DNA of 64,000 bases. Source: Symbioplanes lichenis. Its GTDB lineage: Bacteria > Actinomycetota > Actinomycetes > Mycobacteriales > Micromonosporaceae. A program made the position numbers and the translations under genes. The number at the start of each line of letters is the position of its first letter. Positions within the stretch are counted from its first letter, which is position 1. Below the pieces are notes generated by a model, which ran no database searches, was not told where the DNA came from, and worked only from the letters and a program-made list of their open reading frames with translations. This document shows positions 50,023 to 58,862 of the stretch, one piece after another. The stretch is from contig NZ_JAUZQD010000004.1 of NCBI RefSeq assembly GCF_030709675.1, positions 372,001 to 436,000 of the forward strand, written 5' to 3'.

Positions 50023-50432
50023 GCCAGCACTCTATCGCCCGCCAGACCGGCGGCATGAACCTCTTGCCGGCCCAGCAGCGTCGAAGCAACGCATCAATCC
50101 CACGGCCCTCGAACGAGGTCGAACCACTGACTTCCGATCCGGTCGAGATCCAGATTCTCGATCACGATTCCCACCCTACTGAGGTGCTCTCAGCAAGGAT
50201 TTACGGCTCGCTCTCCGAACCAGTGGGCCTGGTCGCGGCCGAGGGCCTTGGCGACTGGATCACCCCGACGCGCAATGGGCCGTTGGCGAGGCGGGGGTGC
50301 CGGCGCGAGCCTGTCCGTCGCCGATCGCGTCCCGGCCTTGTCGGGCGCCCGATTCGTTCGCCCGCTCGCGGTCGGCTGCGTGTCCGTCAGGAGTGAGGAG
50401 CAGCGAGGGGCGGCGGAACGGGGGCGGGCCGG
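50023..50432. other. 410-bp gap without a recognisable gene
   Basis: I see no gene here. A plus-strand frame from 50055 gives VEIQILDHDSHPTEVLSARI and then Arg-rich sequence that matches nothing I know. The base makeup is less GC-biased at 50080-50210 than in the flanks, which suggests decayed or acquired DNA in front of the Pycsar-like effector gene. Confidence 0.4.
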
Positions 50433-51173
50433 ATGACGGGTGCACGGCGGTGGTGGTCCCACCGACCCGGGATGACACGGGCAGCGGTCGTGGCAGCGGC
50501 GCTGGGGGCGGCCTTGACGGTCGTGTCGATCACCCGTACGCGCGGGACGGCCGATCCCGGCGGTGGTGACAGCCTGGGGGCCGACGTGCGGAAACTTCGC
50601 GTCGCCACGGCGCCCGCCAACTTGGAGTACATGCGGCGGGTCTATGAGCGGGCCATCGACTGGTACAAGATCGCCGAGGGGAAGGCGCAACTCATTCTCA
50701 CGGTCAACGGCGCCTTTGTGACCGTGGTGTTCGGCCTGTTGTCCGGCAATGTCGCCGGCTTGCGCAACTCGCTGGGCTCGATCGGCGTCCTGACGTGGCT
50801 CTTCCTGACCCTCGGCTCGCTCGCGCTCGGCGGCTCGATTCTCGCTGCCGCGCTGAGCCTGCTGTCCCGGCACGAGACGCACATCCGGCACGACTTCGCG
50901 GAGCTGGCGGTCGACCCTCGTGACGAGACGACGTACTGTCCCGAGGCCCTCTGGTACTACGGCCACCTGGCGAAGCTGCACCGGCGGGGCATCCAGCGGA
51001 TGGTGCGCGGCGTCGACGAGGCGACCGAGCTCGATGTCCTCGCTTACCACGTGCAGGGTCTCGCCGCGACGGTGCTTCGCAAGCATCGCCTGATCAACGC
51101 CGGCTGGGGTCTGACCGGGGCCGCACTGCTGGCGCTGCTCGGTGGGGCCGTCTCGCTGGTCCTCAGCGCCTGA
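50433..51173 (+). CDS. Pycsar-effector-like (PycTM/DUF5706-type) membrane protein
   Basis: 246 residues. The core (residues about 60-150) reads VYERAIDWYKIAEGKAQLIL, TVNGAFVTVVFGLLSG, then a second hydrophobic pair (VLTWLFLTLGSLALGGSILA) and HETHIRHDF. A helix with the K-A-LLTVNG motif followed by two close membrane segments is the pattern of the Pycsar transmembrane effector domain (PycTM, DUF5706-like). One more membrane segment is near the N-terminus and one at the C-terminus. Known members are opened by cyclic nucleotides and depolarise the cell during phage infection. No cyclase gene is adjacent, so either it is an orphan or the likeness is only structural. A 34-bp hairpin follows. Confidence 0.65.
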   Translation: MTGARRWWSHRPGMTRAAVVAAALGAALTVVSITRTRGTADPGGGDSLGADVRKLRVATAPANLEYMRRVYERAIDWYKIAEGKAQLILTVNGAFVTVVFGLLSGNVAGLRNSLGSIGVLTWLFLTLGSLALGGSILAAALSLLSRHETHIRHDFAELAVDPRDETTYCPEALWYYGHLAKLHRRGIQRMVRGVDEATELDVLAYHVQGLAATVLRKHRLINAGWGLTGAALLALLGGAVSLVLSA

Positions 51174-51195
51174 GGCCTGGGCGGCGAGCGCTGAC

Positions 51196-51229
51196 GACCG
51201 GGCCCGCCCCGCGAGGGACGGGCCCGGTC
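51196..51229. terminator. Hairpin between convergent genes
   Basis: GACCGGGCCCG (51196-51206) pairs perfectly with CGGGCCCGGTC (51219-51229); further pairs continue inward with one mismatch around a CGCGA loop. It lies between the Pycsar-like gene ending at 51173 and the GH2 gene ending at 51235 and could serve both. Confidence 0.75.
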
Positions 51230-51234
51230 CGTCA

Positions 51235-54200
51235 TCAGTGGCGCTCGGTGGCGTACAGGGAGGCGATCTCGTCGTCGGTCAGGGCCTTGTTCCAGGCGTG
51301 GGCCTGGTCGATGGCGCCGGACCAGTAGTCGGTCGGGTTGCCGGCGTACTTGGCGCGGCCCAGGGACAGCGGGCCGGTGCTGACGACGTCGGGGCCGGCC
51401 GGGACGGCGGCCGCCCGCTTGCCGTCGACGTAGAGCCTGACCTCACCAGTGGTGTGGTCGCGGACGCCGGCGAGGTGGTACCAGCGGTTCAGGTCGGGGG
51501 TGACGACCTGGCGGGCCCGGTTGCCGCCGGGGGTGCTGAAGGCGAAGGCGCCCTGGCCGTACTGCAGGTAGAAGGGGTTCTCGGTGGTGCGGGCGTCCTG
51601 GCTGAGCGCGCTGGCGTAGTTGCCGGGGAGCTTGTCCAGGGTGACCCAGGCGGCGACGGTGTAGTCCTTCGTGGTGTCGAGGACCGGCTTCGCGGTGTCG
51701 GCCGAGTCGCCGTCGCCGTCGAAGTGCAGAGCGCTGCCGGCCCAGGAGGTGTCGCCCTTGAGGGTCAGGTCGGCGCCGCTGCCGCTGGTGTCGCGGGCGG
51801 TGGTGCCGGTGCCCTCGTCCAGGTTCCAGTCGCCGCGGCCGGGGAAGCCGGTGGCGGCCACGGGGTTGGCGCCGGCGGCGATCACCGCGCGGTTGATCTC
51901 CCGTACGGCGGCGGGGTCGACCTTGATCTCCCGGCGGTCGTAGGTCCACAGGCCGTTGAGCTCGGTCTCGAGATCGGTGATCTGGGTGTAGACCGAGCCG
52001 GACAGCTCGGCGGCCGCGGCCTCGAGGTAGAACCGGCGGGTGTTGTCGACGTACTTGGCGGTCAGGGCCGCCTTGTCCGCGACGCCGCTGTAGATGACGG
52101 CCGGCGGGCCGGGCCACATGTGCCCCGGGGTGCGCAGCGTGAAGCCGCCGTGCTCGCCGTCCATCGCGATGCGGGTCGCGTCCGGGTACGCCGGGTCGGT
52201 GTTGTTGTAGTCGTGATGGTCGATCACGTCGCCGGCGCCGGAGTCACCCTTGGAGGCGCAGCAGTTGACGCCGCTGTGCGCGTTCAGGATGCGCGACGGG
52301 TCCTCCGCCTTGAGCTGAGTGGCGATCTGGCCGGTGGCGGTCCGGTCCCACTCGCCCCAGCCCTCGTTGAAGACGATCCAGCCGATGATCGACGGGTAGC
52401 TGTGCAGCTGCCGCATCTCCTCCCGGCCCTGGCTGAGGAACGCCTGCTGACCGGCCGTGGAGTTGATGTCGGCCGACACGAAGTCCTGCCACACGAGCAG
52501 GCCGAGCTCGTCGGCGTGCCGGTACCAGCGGGCGGACTCGACCTTGATGTGCTTGCGGACCGCGTTGAAGCCGAGCTTCTTGGTCTCCACCAGGTCGAAC
52601 TTGAGCGCCGCGTCGCTGGGCTGGGTGTAGAGGCCGTCCGGCCAGAAGCCCTGGTCCAGCGTGGCCAGCGAGAAGATCGGCTTGCCGTTGAGCACGAGCT
52701 TCGGGAAGCCGCCGATCTGCTGGACGCCGACCGTGCGCAGGCCGAAGTAGCTGCGGACCTTGTCGCTGCCGACCTTCACCTCCAGGTCATAGAGGTACGG
52801 GTCGTCGGGGCTCCACAGGTGGGGGTTCTTGACCGTGAGCCGGAGATCGGCGCCGGCGCGGCCGGACACACTCCCGACCTGCTTGCCCTTCTTGTCGAAG
52901 GCGGTGATCGTGGCCCGCGACGACGAGGCCGACTTGACGTTGACGGTGATCCCGGTCAGATCGGGCGTGGTGACCACCTCGTCGATGCCCGCGGCGACGA
53001 CCGGCTCCAGCCAGACCGTCTGCCAGATGCCCGACGACGGCTCGTACACGATGCCGCCCGGGTTGAGCGACTGCTTGCCCTTCGGCTGGTTCGGGCCGGT
53101 CTCGTCGGTGACGGCGACGATGATCTCCTGCGGGCCGAGGCCCTTGAGCCGCAGCGCGTCGGTGATGTCGGCGGTGAACGCCGTGTAACCACCCGTGTGG
53201 GAAGCGACCAGCTTGCCGTTGACCCACACCTTGGCCTGGTAGTCGACGGCGCCGAAGTTCAGCTTGACCCGCCGGCCGAGCCACGTGAGCGGGACGGTCA
53301 CGACCTTGCGGTAGAACATGTGGTCCTCGCGCCGCTCGATGCCGGACAGCTGCGACTCGACCGGGTAGGGCACGGTGATCTTCTCGGGGAGCTTCTTGCC
53401 GAAGACCGGCTGCTGGCCCGCCTCCGCCCCGGCGAACTCCCACGGGCCGTTGAGGTTGAGCCAGTCCTTGCGGACCAGCTGCGGGCGCGGGTACTCGGGC
53501 AGCGGGTGGTTGCGGTCCACCTTGTCGCCCCACGGGGTGGTGAGGCGGTGCGTCGAGTTGTTGGTCACCGAGCGGATGAGCTGCGGGACGGTCTCGCCCC
53601 CGACGACCAGGCCGCCGGCGCCGTCGTAGTTGACGCGGACCCGCTGGCCCTTCTGCACGGTCGCGCCGAGGGTGATGACAACCTTGTCGGACTGCTGCCG
53701 CACGGCCTTGATCGGGAACGGCGTGGTGTCGACCTCCACCTTCACGTGCGAGGCGAAGTCACCGAGCGCCGTCACGCGGGCGTCGAAGTCGGCGGTCAGC
53801 GTCGTGCCGGCCTTGTCGACGGTGAAGGCGGCCGGGAAGACCTGGTAGCCGTCCGGCGGGGTGAACGCCGACTCCGGCACGATCTGCTTGGCCAGCCCGG
53901 GGGCGGCCCAGCGCAGGTAGAGGTTCGCGCCGCCGACGTCCTGGAACATCTCGACGCGTACGGTGTGGGCCTCGCCCGCCACGAGATGGACGGGCGCCGC
54001 GGCGGTCTGCTCGACGTCCCAGTCGCCGACCCAGTGGTCGATGACGGGCTGCTCGTCGAGGAAGAAGCGGAAGCCGTTGTCCCCGATCATCGAGAACGTG
54101 TAGTCGCCGGTGGCCGGGGCGGTGAGCTTGCCGGTCCAGCGGGCGGTCGTGTGCTCGGTGCGCCCGGTCAGCGACTCGAAGGCGCCGGCCAGGCCGGGCA

Positions 54201-54396
54201 GGTCGATGTTCGGGTCGAGGGTGGTGCCGCCGAGCTCCGCGAAGTCGCGGGCGCCGGGCGCCGACATCCGGTAGTAGTCGCCCTTCAGCCCGTGCACGGT
54301 GGGCGCGGCGGCCGAGGCGGCCCCGGTGGGCACGATCAGAACGGAGAGGGTCAGCAGGAGAGCCAGCAGAAGGGGGCGTACGGGAGATCGCGGCAT
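51235..54396 (-). CDS. Secreted multidomain glycoside hydrolase family 2 enzyme
   Basis: 1053 residues. Order: signal peptide (LLLALLLTLSVLIVPTGAAS); PA14 domain (residues 35-170, GDYTFSMIGDNGFRFFLDEQ); a SwmB-like Ig fold (about 190-270); GH2 sugar-binding, Ig-like and barrel domains; and a C-terminal LamG/concanavalin-like domain (from about 850). The catalytic acid Glu is in VFNEGWGEW and the probable nucleophile Glu is in DGEHGGF. GH2 includes beta-galactosidases, beta-mannosidases and beta-glucuronidases; which this is cannot be told. PA14 and LamG probably bind polysaccharide outside the cell. The ATG at 54396 fits the signal peptide. Confidence 0.92.
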   Translation of the reverse strand: MPRSPVRPLLLALLLTLSVLIVPTGAASAAAPTVHGLKGDYYRMSAPGARDFAELGGTTLDPNIDLPGLAGAFESLTGRTEHTTARWTGKLTAPATGDYTFSMIGDNGFRFFLDEQPVIDHWVGDWDVEQTAAAPVHLVAGEAHTVRVEMFQDVGGANLYLRWAAPGLAKQIVPESAFTPPDGYQVFPAAFTVDKAGTTLTADFDARVTALGDFASHVKVEVDTTPFPIKAVRQQSDKVVITLGATVQKGQRVRVNYDGAGGLVVGGETVPQLIRSVTNNSTHRLTTPWGDKVDRNHPLPEYPRPQLVRKDWLNLNGPWEFAGAEAGQQPVFGKKLPEKITVPYPVESQLSGIERREDHMFYRKVVTVPLTWLGRRVKLNFGAVDYQAKVWVNGKLVASHTGGYTAFTADITDALRLKGLGPQEIIVAVTDETGPNQPKGKQSLNPGGIVYEPSSGIWQTVWLEPVVAAGIDEVVTTPDLTGITVNVKSASSSRATITAFDKKGKQVGSVSGRAGADLRLTVKNPHLWSPDDPYLYDLEVKVGSDKVRSYFGLRTVGVQQIGGFPKLVLNGKPIFSLATLDQGFWPDGLYTQPSDAALKFDLVETKKLGFNAVRKHIKVESARWYRHADELGLLVWQDFVSADINSTAGQQAFLSQGREEMRQLHSYPSIIGWIVFNEGWGEWDRTATGQIATQLKAEDPSRILNAHSGVNCCASKGDSGAGDVIDHHDYNNTDPAYPDATRIAMDGEHGGFTLRTPGHMWPGPPAVIYSGVADKAALTAKYVDNTRRFYLEAAAAELSGSVYTQITDLETELNGLWTYDRREIKVDPAAVREINRAVIAAGANPVAATGFPGRGDWNLDEGTGTTARDTSGSGADLTLKGDTSWAGSALHFDGDGDSADTAKPVLDTTKDYTVAAWVTLDKLPGNYASALSQDARTTENPFYLQYGQGAFAFSTPGGNRARQVVTPDLNRWYHLAGVRDHTTGEVRLYVDGKRAAAVPAGPDVVSTGPLSLGRAKYAGNPTDYWSGAIDQAHAWNKALTDDEIASLYATERH

Positions 54397-54427
54397 CGAG
54401 TGTTTCCTTCCGATCAACGACGCGTTG

Positions 54428-54477
54428 CCAACAGATTTACGCATCGACATGCATCAGGTCAACAGAAGGCAACAGAT
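54428..54477. promoter_or_regulatory. AACAGATT direct repeats upstream of the GH2 gene
   Basis: CCAACAGATT (54428-54437) and GCAACAGATT (54468-54477) are direct repeats about four helical turns apart, with GTCAACAG between them (54458-54465). They lie 32-81 bp before the GH2 start and may be a regulator site. Weak evidence. Confidence 0.35.
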
Positions 54478-54561
54478 TCGGACACCCGGGGGGCAGCACC
54501 ACCGCCGATCCGGGGGATGGCCGGGCCGGCTTCGCGCCGCTATCCTCCTAGCGTCTGTCTC

Positions 54562-54906
54562 ATGAGGAAACTGCTGAGTACGGGCATCGCGGGGGCGCTC
54601 ATCGCATCCTCGCTCGGAGTGGTCGCGGCCCCGGCCGTGGCCACCGCGGCGCCGGGCCGGCTGGTCTCGGCCACACCGCTGCACACCTACGCCACGCGCG
54701 CCGGTCCCGCGCTGACGTTCGCCTCGGCGGGCTTCGCCGCGGTGGCGCCCGACTATCTCGAACGACACCGCGCACTGCCACGCGACCCTGGGCGCCCCGA
54801 CCGTCGACGTCGGCGTCGACACCGGCTACAACGGACTCGTCCACGAGGGCTCGGAGATCCTCGCCCTCCCGCTGATCACCCGCTGGTTCAGCGGGACGAG
54901 ATCCTG
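54562..54906 (+). pseudogene. Remnant of a secreted lipase/alpha-beta hydrolase
   Basis: An ATG at 54562 starts a good signal peptide (GIAGALIASSLGVVAAPAVA) and continues PGRLVSATPLHTYATRAGPA then SAGFAAVAPDYLE, a typical secretory-lipase start. After about 54760 this frame turns into Arg/Pro-rich nonsense, while the next frame reads ATLGAPTVDVGVDTGYNGLV then GSEILALPLITRWFSGT with a stop at 54904-54906, a plausible C-terminus. The catalytic Ser region is missing. So the gene carries a frameshift and a large internal deletion. It overlaps the end of the ABC ATPase gene on the other strand. Confidence 0.65.
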
Positions 54907-55637
54907 ACGCGGCGGCCGACCTCCGCGCGCAGCCGGACGAATTCCGGCTGTTCGCGGGTGGCGATCTGGTCGCCTCGGACGGGGAGGCGGACGGGGAGGT
55001 CGGCGACGATGCGGCCCGGGTGGCCGCCGAGGACGACGACGCGGTCGCCGACGTAGACGCTCTCGTCGATGTCGTGCGTGACGAACAGAATGGTCATGTT
55101 CGGATTGCGCACTTCGAGCAGGAGGTCCTCCAGGTCCTCGCGGGTCTGGGCGTCGACCGAGCCGAACGGTTCGTCCATGAGCAGCAGGCTGGGCCGGCAC
55201 ACCAGGGCGCGGGCGATGGCGACGCGCTGCTGCATGCCGCCGGACAGTTGCGCCGGGTGCTTGCGGGCGGCGCCGGCCAGGCCGACGGACTCCAGGGCGG
55301 CGACGGCGGCGGCGCGGCGGCCGGTGCGGGACATGGGGGTACGCCGCAGGGGCAGCGCCACGTTCTCGCGCACGCTGAGCCAGGGCAGGAGCGAGCGGCC
55401 GTACTCCTGGAAGACGACCGCCAGGCCGGCCGGGACGCCCGCCGCCTCGGTCCCGTCGACGAGGATCTTGCCCGCGGCCGGGGCGGCGAGGCCCGCGACA
55501 CAGCGCAGCAGGGTGGACTTGCCGCAGCCGGACGGGCCCACGATGCTCACCAGCTCGCCCCGGGCGACGCTCAGGTGGATGTCCTCGAGGACAGGCTGCC
55601 CGTCGTACGCGTGGGTCAGCCCCGCGATCTCCAGCAC
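54888..55637 (-). CDS. ABC importer ATPase, nitrate/sulfonate/taurine type
   Basis: 249 residues. Walker A is VGPSGCGKSTLLR, the Q-loop is VFQEYGRSLLPWLSV, the signature is LSGGMQQRVAIARAL, Walker B is LLLMDEPFGSVDAQ and the H-loop is VTHDIDE. The style is that of the SsuB/TauB/NrtD class. It drives the importer coded by the next genes in the same operon. Start is a GTG at 55637, two bases after the decarboxylase stop. It is the last gene of a five-gene operon; its 3' end overlaps a lipase remnant on the other strand. Confidence 0.93.
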   Translation of the reverse strand: MLEIAGLTHAYDGQPVLEDIHLSVARGELVSIVGPSGCGKSTLLRCVAGLAAPAAGKILVDGTEAAGVPAGLAVVFQEYGRSLLPWLSVRENVALPLRRTPMSRTGRRAAAVAALESVGLAGAARKHPAQLSGGMQQRVAIARALVCRPSLLLMDEPFGSVDAQTREDLEDLLLEVRNPNMTILFVTHDIDESVYVGDRVVVLGGHPGRIVADLPVRLPVRGDQIATREQPEFVRLRAEVGRRVRISSR

Positions 55638-55639
55638 GC

Positions 55640-57211
55640 TCAGCTCCCGGCGGGGTAGGCCGTGGTGCCCTCCGGCGCCACCGGCACCACCACGACGGCC
55701 GGGCCGTCCGCGCCCAGGGCCGCGCGCAGCGTGTCCCCGAGATCGGCGCCGGTGGCCCGGACGGCGGGACAGCCCAGCCCCGTGGCCACGGTGACCAGGT
55801 CGAGCCCCGGGATGTCGGTGCCGACCACGCCGGGCGCCCCCTGCCGCCGGCCGAGCTGCTTGACCGCCTCGTAGCCGCCGTTGTCCAGGATCACGAACGT
55901 CACCGGGGCGCGTTCGCGGGCCGCCGTCCACAGGGCCTGGACCGAGTACATCGTGGAGCCGTCGCCCATGACGCACACGACCCGCGTCCCGGCGAGGGCC
56001 CGGCCGACCGCGAGCGGGAGCCCCCAGCCGAGCGCGCCGCTGCCCGTGGTCAGGAAGCCGCCGGGGCGGGTGATCGGGAAGCGCGCGTGGAAGGTCTCGC
56101 GGTGCGACGGCGCCTCCTCGACGACCACCGCGTCCGGCGGCAGGAGCCGGTGCACGGTCTCGATGGCGTGGCCCGCGCTCGCCAGGGGTGCGGCGGGCAA
56201 CGGCTCGCGGGGCGGCAGGGGCGAGCGGTCGCTCTTGTGCACGAGCGGGAGCAGCGCGGCCAGCCCGGCGCGGACCGTGGTGAGCACGCTCGTGCCCACG
56301 GGCGCCCAGGCCGCCGCCTCCGGGTCGCAGTCCAGCTGGAGGAGCCGGGTGCCGGGCGGGAGGAACGGGCCCGGCGACGCGACGTGGTACTTGAAGATGG
56401 GGCCGCCGGCGGACAGGACGACGTCGTGGCCGGCGAGGCAGGCGACGATCTGGTCGCGTACCGGGGGAAGGAAGCCGCGGAAGAGCCGGTGGTCCTCCGG
56501 GAAGCCGGACCGGCCCGAGAGCGGGGTGATCCACACCGCGGCCGCGAGCCGCTCGGCCAGCTCGACCGCCTCCGCCTGCGCCCGGTCGTCGTCGACGCCC
56601 GCGCCGATGACCAGCGCGGGAGCGTTCGCGGCGTTGAGCGCGTCGGCGACCACCCGCACGCCCTCGGGCGAGGGGCCGAAGTCCGGGTACAGCTCGCGGC
56701 AGGGGACGGCGGTAGCAGGCTGCTCCCAGTCGTCCTCGGGCACGGACAGGAACACCGGCCCGCAGGGCGGGGTCAGGGCCGTCCGGTACGCCTCCGCGAG
56801 CGCGACGGGCACGTCCTGCGCGCGTTCCGGCTGGGTGCTGACCTTCACGTACGGGCGGGGGAACGTCGCCGGCTCGTCGGCGCCCAGGAACGGCCGGGTC
56901 GGCAGCATCTCCCGGGTCTGCTGACCGGCGAGCACGATCAGCGGCACCCGGTCCCGGTACGCGTTGAACACCGCCCCGAGCCCGTGCCCCACACCGCCCG
57001 CCGAGTGCAGGCTGACCAGTCCCGGGCGGCGCGCGCCCAGGGCATAGCCGGCCGCGGCGGCGACGGCGACCGACTCCTGCAGGCCCAGGACGTACCGGAA
57101 GTCGGCGGGCCAGTCGCGCAGCATGCGCAGCTCGGTCGAGCCGGGGTTGCCGAAGACCGTCGTGATCCCGGCCTGGCGCAGGAAGTCGAACACGGCTTCA
57201 CGAACGTTCAT
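55640..57211 (-). CDS. mdlC: ThDP-dependent decarboxylase, benzoylformate decarboxylase-like
   Basis: 523 residues, close in length to Pseudomonas putida benzoylformate decarboxylase. Active-site residues line up with that enzyme: Ser25 (GNPGSTEL), Glu46 (GLQESVAV), His69 (SLHSAGGVGHG) and a later His in PIFKYH. The ThDP-binding motif is VCVMGDGSTMYSVQALWTAA then NGGY. It would convert an aryl 2-oxo acid such as benzoylformate to the aldehyde and CO2. It sits inside an ABC importer operon, overlapping the upstream permease gene by 4 bp and lying 2 bp before the ATPase gene. The symbol is given by similarity; other ThDP lyases are possible. Confidence 0.85.
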   Translation of the reverse strand: MNVREAVFDFLRQAGITTVFGNPGSTELRMLRDWPADFRYVLGLQESVAVAAAAGYALGARRPGLVSLHSAGGVGHGLGAVFNAYRDRVPLIVLAGQQTREMLPTRPFLGADEPATFPRPYVKVSTQPERAQDVPVALAEAYRTALTPPCGPVFLSVPEDDWEQPATAVPCRELYPDFGPSPEGVRVVADALNAANAPALVIGAGVDDDRAQAEAVELAERLAAAVWITPLSGRSGFPEDHRLFRGFLPPVRDQIVACLAGHDVVLSAGGPIFKYHVASPGPFLPPGTRLLQLDCDPEAAAWAPVGTSVLTTVRAGLAALLPLVHKSDRSPLPPREPLPAAPLASAGHAIETVHRLLPPDAVVVEEAPSHRETFHARFPITRPGGFLTTGSGALGWGLPLAVGRALAGTRVVCVMGDGSTMYSVQALWTAARERAPVTFVILDNGGYEAVKQLGRRQGAPGVVGTDIPGLDLVTVATGLGCPAVRATGADLGDTLRAALGADGPAVVVVPVAPEGTTAYPAGS

Positions 57212-58071
57212 CGGTGCCACCTCAGCAGTCGGCGCTCGGCGGTCAGCAGGAGCAGGTTGAGCAGGTAACCGAGCAGGCCGAGCAGCAGCACGGCGGCCCA
57301 CACGGCCGGCAGGTCGGAGCGGCTCTGCGCGTCGGTCAGCTGGAAGCCGATGCCGTTCGCCGTGCCCGGCAACAGCTCGGAGAAGACCATCAGGATGAGC
57401 GCCAGCGACAGGCTCAGCCGCAGGCCCGCCGCGATCCGGGGCAGGGCGGACGGCAGCACGATCCGGGTCAGCCTGTCCGCCGCGCTCAATCCGAACACGC
57501 GCGCCGTGTTCGTCTGGACAGGATCCACCTGGCGTACGCCGTCCGCGGTGTTGAGCAGAATCGGCCACACCGCACCGGCCACGATGGACACGATCTGCAT
57601 CGGCGTTCCCAGGCTCAGCAACACGACGAACACCGGCACGAGCGTCGGCGGCGGGATCGCGCGGGCGAACTGCAGGAGCGGATCCAGGTACGCGAAGAGG
57701 CGCTCGGACCGGCCCAGCGCGAGCCCGAGCAGCACCCCGGCGACGAGCGCCCCGGCCAGCCCGGCCGCCATCCGGCCCAGGCTGGGCAGTACATCGGCCA
57801 CGGCGGCGTCGGTGAGGAAGACGTGCCCGGGCGGGCCGGAGAACCACAGCTCGTGCATCCGGGCGACGATCCGCGACGGCGGCGGGAAGAAGACATCGCC
57901 GGCCCGGCGGGTGCCCGCTTCCCAGATCAACACCACCAGCAGGGGTACGCCCACCCGCGCGGCGATCCGCACGCGGCTGCGCGCCATGTCGCTTCGCGCA
58001 CCGCCGCTCATGGCACTTTGCGCGCGGCCGCGTGCGGGGCTCGTGACGCGGCCTCGCGTGGGGCTTCTCAC
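57208..58071 (-). CDS. ABC importer permease, SsuC/TauC type (second)
   Basis: About 287 residues with six membrane segments. The coupling loop is NTARVFGLSAADRLTRIVLP, followed by SALPRIAAGLRLSLSLALIL, typical of nitrate/sulfonate/taurine importers. I list the GTG at 58071, which overlaps the stop of the previous permease (GTGA). An ATG at 58011 or 57987 would give a tighter N-terminus before the first membrane segment (RVGVPLLVVLIWEAG), so the start is uncertain. It pairs with the other permease as a heterodimer. Its stop overlaps the decarboxylase ATG. Confidence 0.88.
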   Translation of the reverse strand: MRSPTRGRVTSPARGRAQSAMSGGARSDMARSRVRIAARVGVPLLVVLIWEAGTRRAGDVFFPPPSRIVARMHELWFSGPPGHVFLTDAAVADVLPSLGRMAAGLAGALVAGVLLGLALGRSERLFAYLDPLLQFARAIPPPTLVPVFVVLLSLGTPMQIVSIVAGAVWPILLNTADGVRQVDPVQTNTARVFGLSAADRLTRIVLPSALPRIAAGLRLSLSLALILMVFSELLPGTANGIGFQLTDAQSRSDLPAVWAAVLLLGLLGYLLNLLLLTAERRLLRWHR

Positions 58072-58862
58072 GCCGCTGCCCGCCACGGCAGGAGCCGGCG
58101 CTCGCCGCTCGCGAGCAGCGCGTTGGCGATCAGGCCGAGTGTGCCCGCCCACACCGTGCCCGCAAGCACGTCCGTGGTGCCGTCGACCACCTGCTGCCCC
58201 TGCGCGATGAACACGCCGAGCCCGGTCCCGAACCCGGCCAGAATCTCGGTGCCGACGGCGAGGATCAGCCCCACCGCGGCAGCCAGGCGGACCCCGGTGG
58301 CGATGAACGGCACGGCCGCGGGGAGCGCGACGCGCCCCACGATCGCGAGCCGGCCGAACCCGAAGACCCGCAGCGTCTCGCGCGGGACCGGGTCGGCGTG
58401 GCGAAGGCCGTACACGGTGGCGAAGAGGACCGGCCAGACGGCGGCATAGGTCACCAGCGTGACCTCCGACCGCAGCCCCGCGCCGAGCAGCAGCCCCGCG
58501 AGCGGGATCAGCGCCACCGACGGGATGGGCCGCAGGAACTCGAGCACCGGCCGCACCGCGTCGTCCAGCGCGGGCACACTGCCCAGCAGCAGCCCGGCGC
58601 CGATGCCCAGCCCCGACGCGCAGGCCAGCCCGGTCAGCCAGGCCCGGACCGTGTGCGCGACGCCGAGCAGGAAATCCTGGTCACCGGTCAGGCCGGCCGC
58701 GCGCGCGAGCACCGTACCCGCCGGGGGGAGGAAGTCGGGCCGGATCGCCCCCGTCGCCGCCAGCAGCTGGCTCAGCGCCACGACCACGGCGAACCCGGCC
58801 AGCCCCCGCGCCCACCGCCCCGCCCGGGTCATGGCCGCGCGCGGTCTCCTTCGGCCGATCAT
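58068..58862 (-). CDS. ABC importer permease, SsuC/TauC type (first)
   Basis: 264 residues with about six membrane segments, starting GLAGFAVVVALSQLLAATGA. The coupling loop is ETLRVFGFGRLAIVGRVALP followed by AAVPFIATGVRLAAAVGLIL. Its ATG at 58862 overlaps the stop of the binding-protein gene by 4 bp and its own stop overlaps the next permease. Two different permeases imply a heterodimeric channel, which is less usual in this class than a homodimer. Confidence 0.9.
   Translation of the reverse strand: MIGRRRPRAAMTRAGRWARGLAGFAVVVALSQLLAATGAIRPDFLPPAGTVLARAAGLTGDQDFLLGVAHTVRAWLTGLACASGLGIGAGLLLGSVPALDDAVRPVLEFLRPIPSVALIPLAGLLLGAGLRSEVTLVTYAAVWPVLFATVYGLRHADPVPRETLRVFGFGRLAIVGRVALPAAVPFIATGVRLAAAVGLILAVGTEILAGFGTGLGVFIAQGQQVVDGTTDVLAGTVWAGTLGLIANALLASGERRLLPWRAAA

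Noticed and set aside
50080..50170. Possible tRNA fragment upstream of the Pycsar-like gene
   Set aside because: The stretch GAGGTCGAACCACTGAC hints at a tRNA-like end, but no cloverleaf with acceptor and anticodon stems can be folded.
51142..54500. Very long plus-strand open frame opposite the GH2 gene
   Set aside because: High GC removes stop codons from antisense frames. The product is Val/Gly/Asp-rich low-complexity sequence; the GH2 domains on the other strand are clear.
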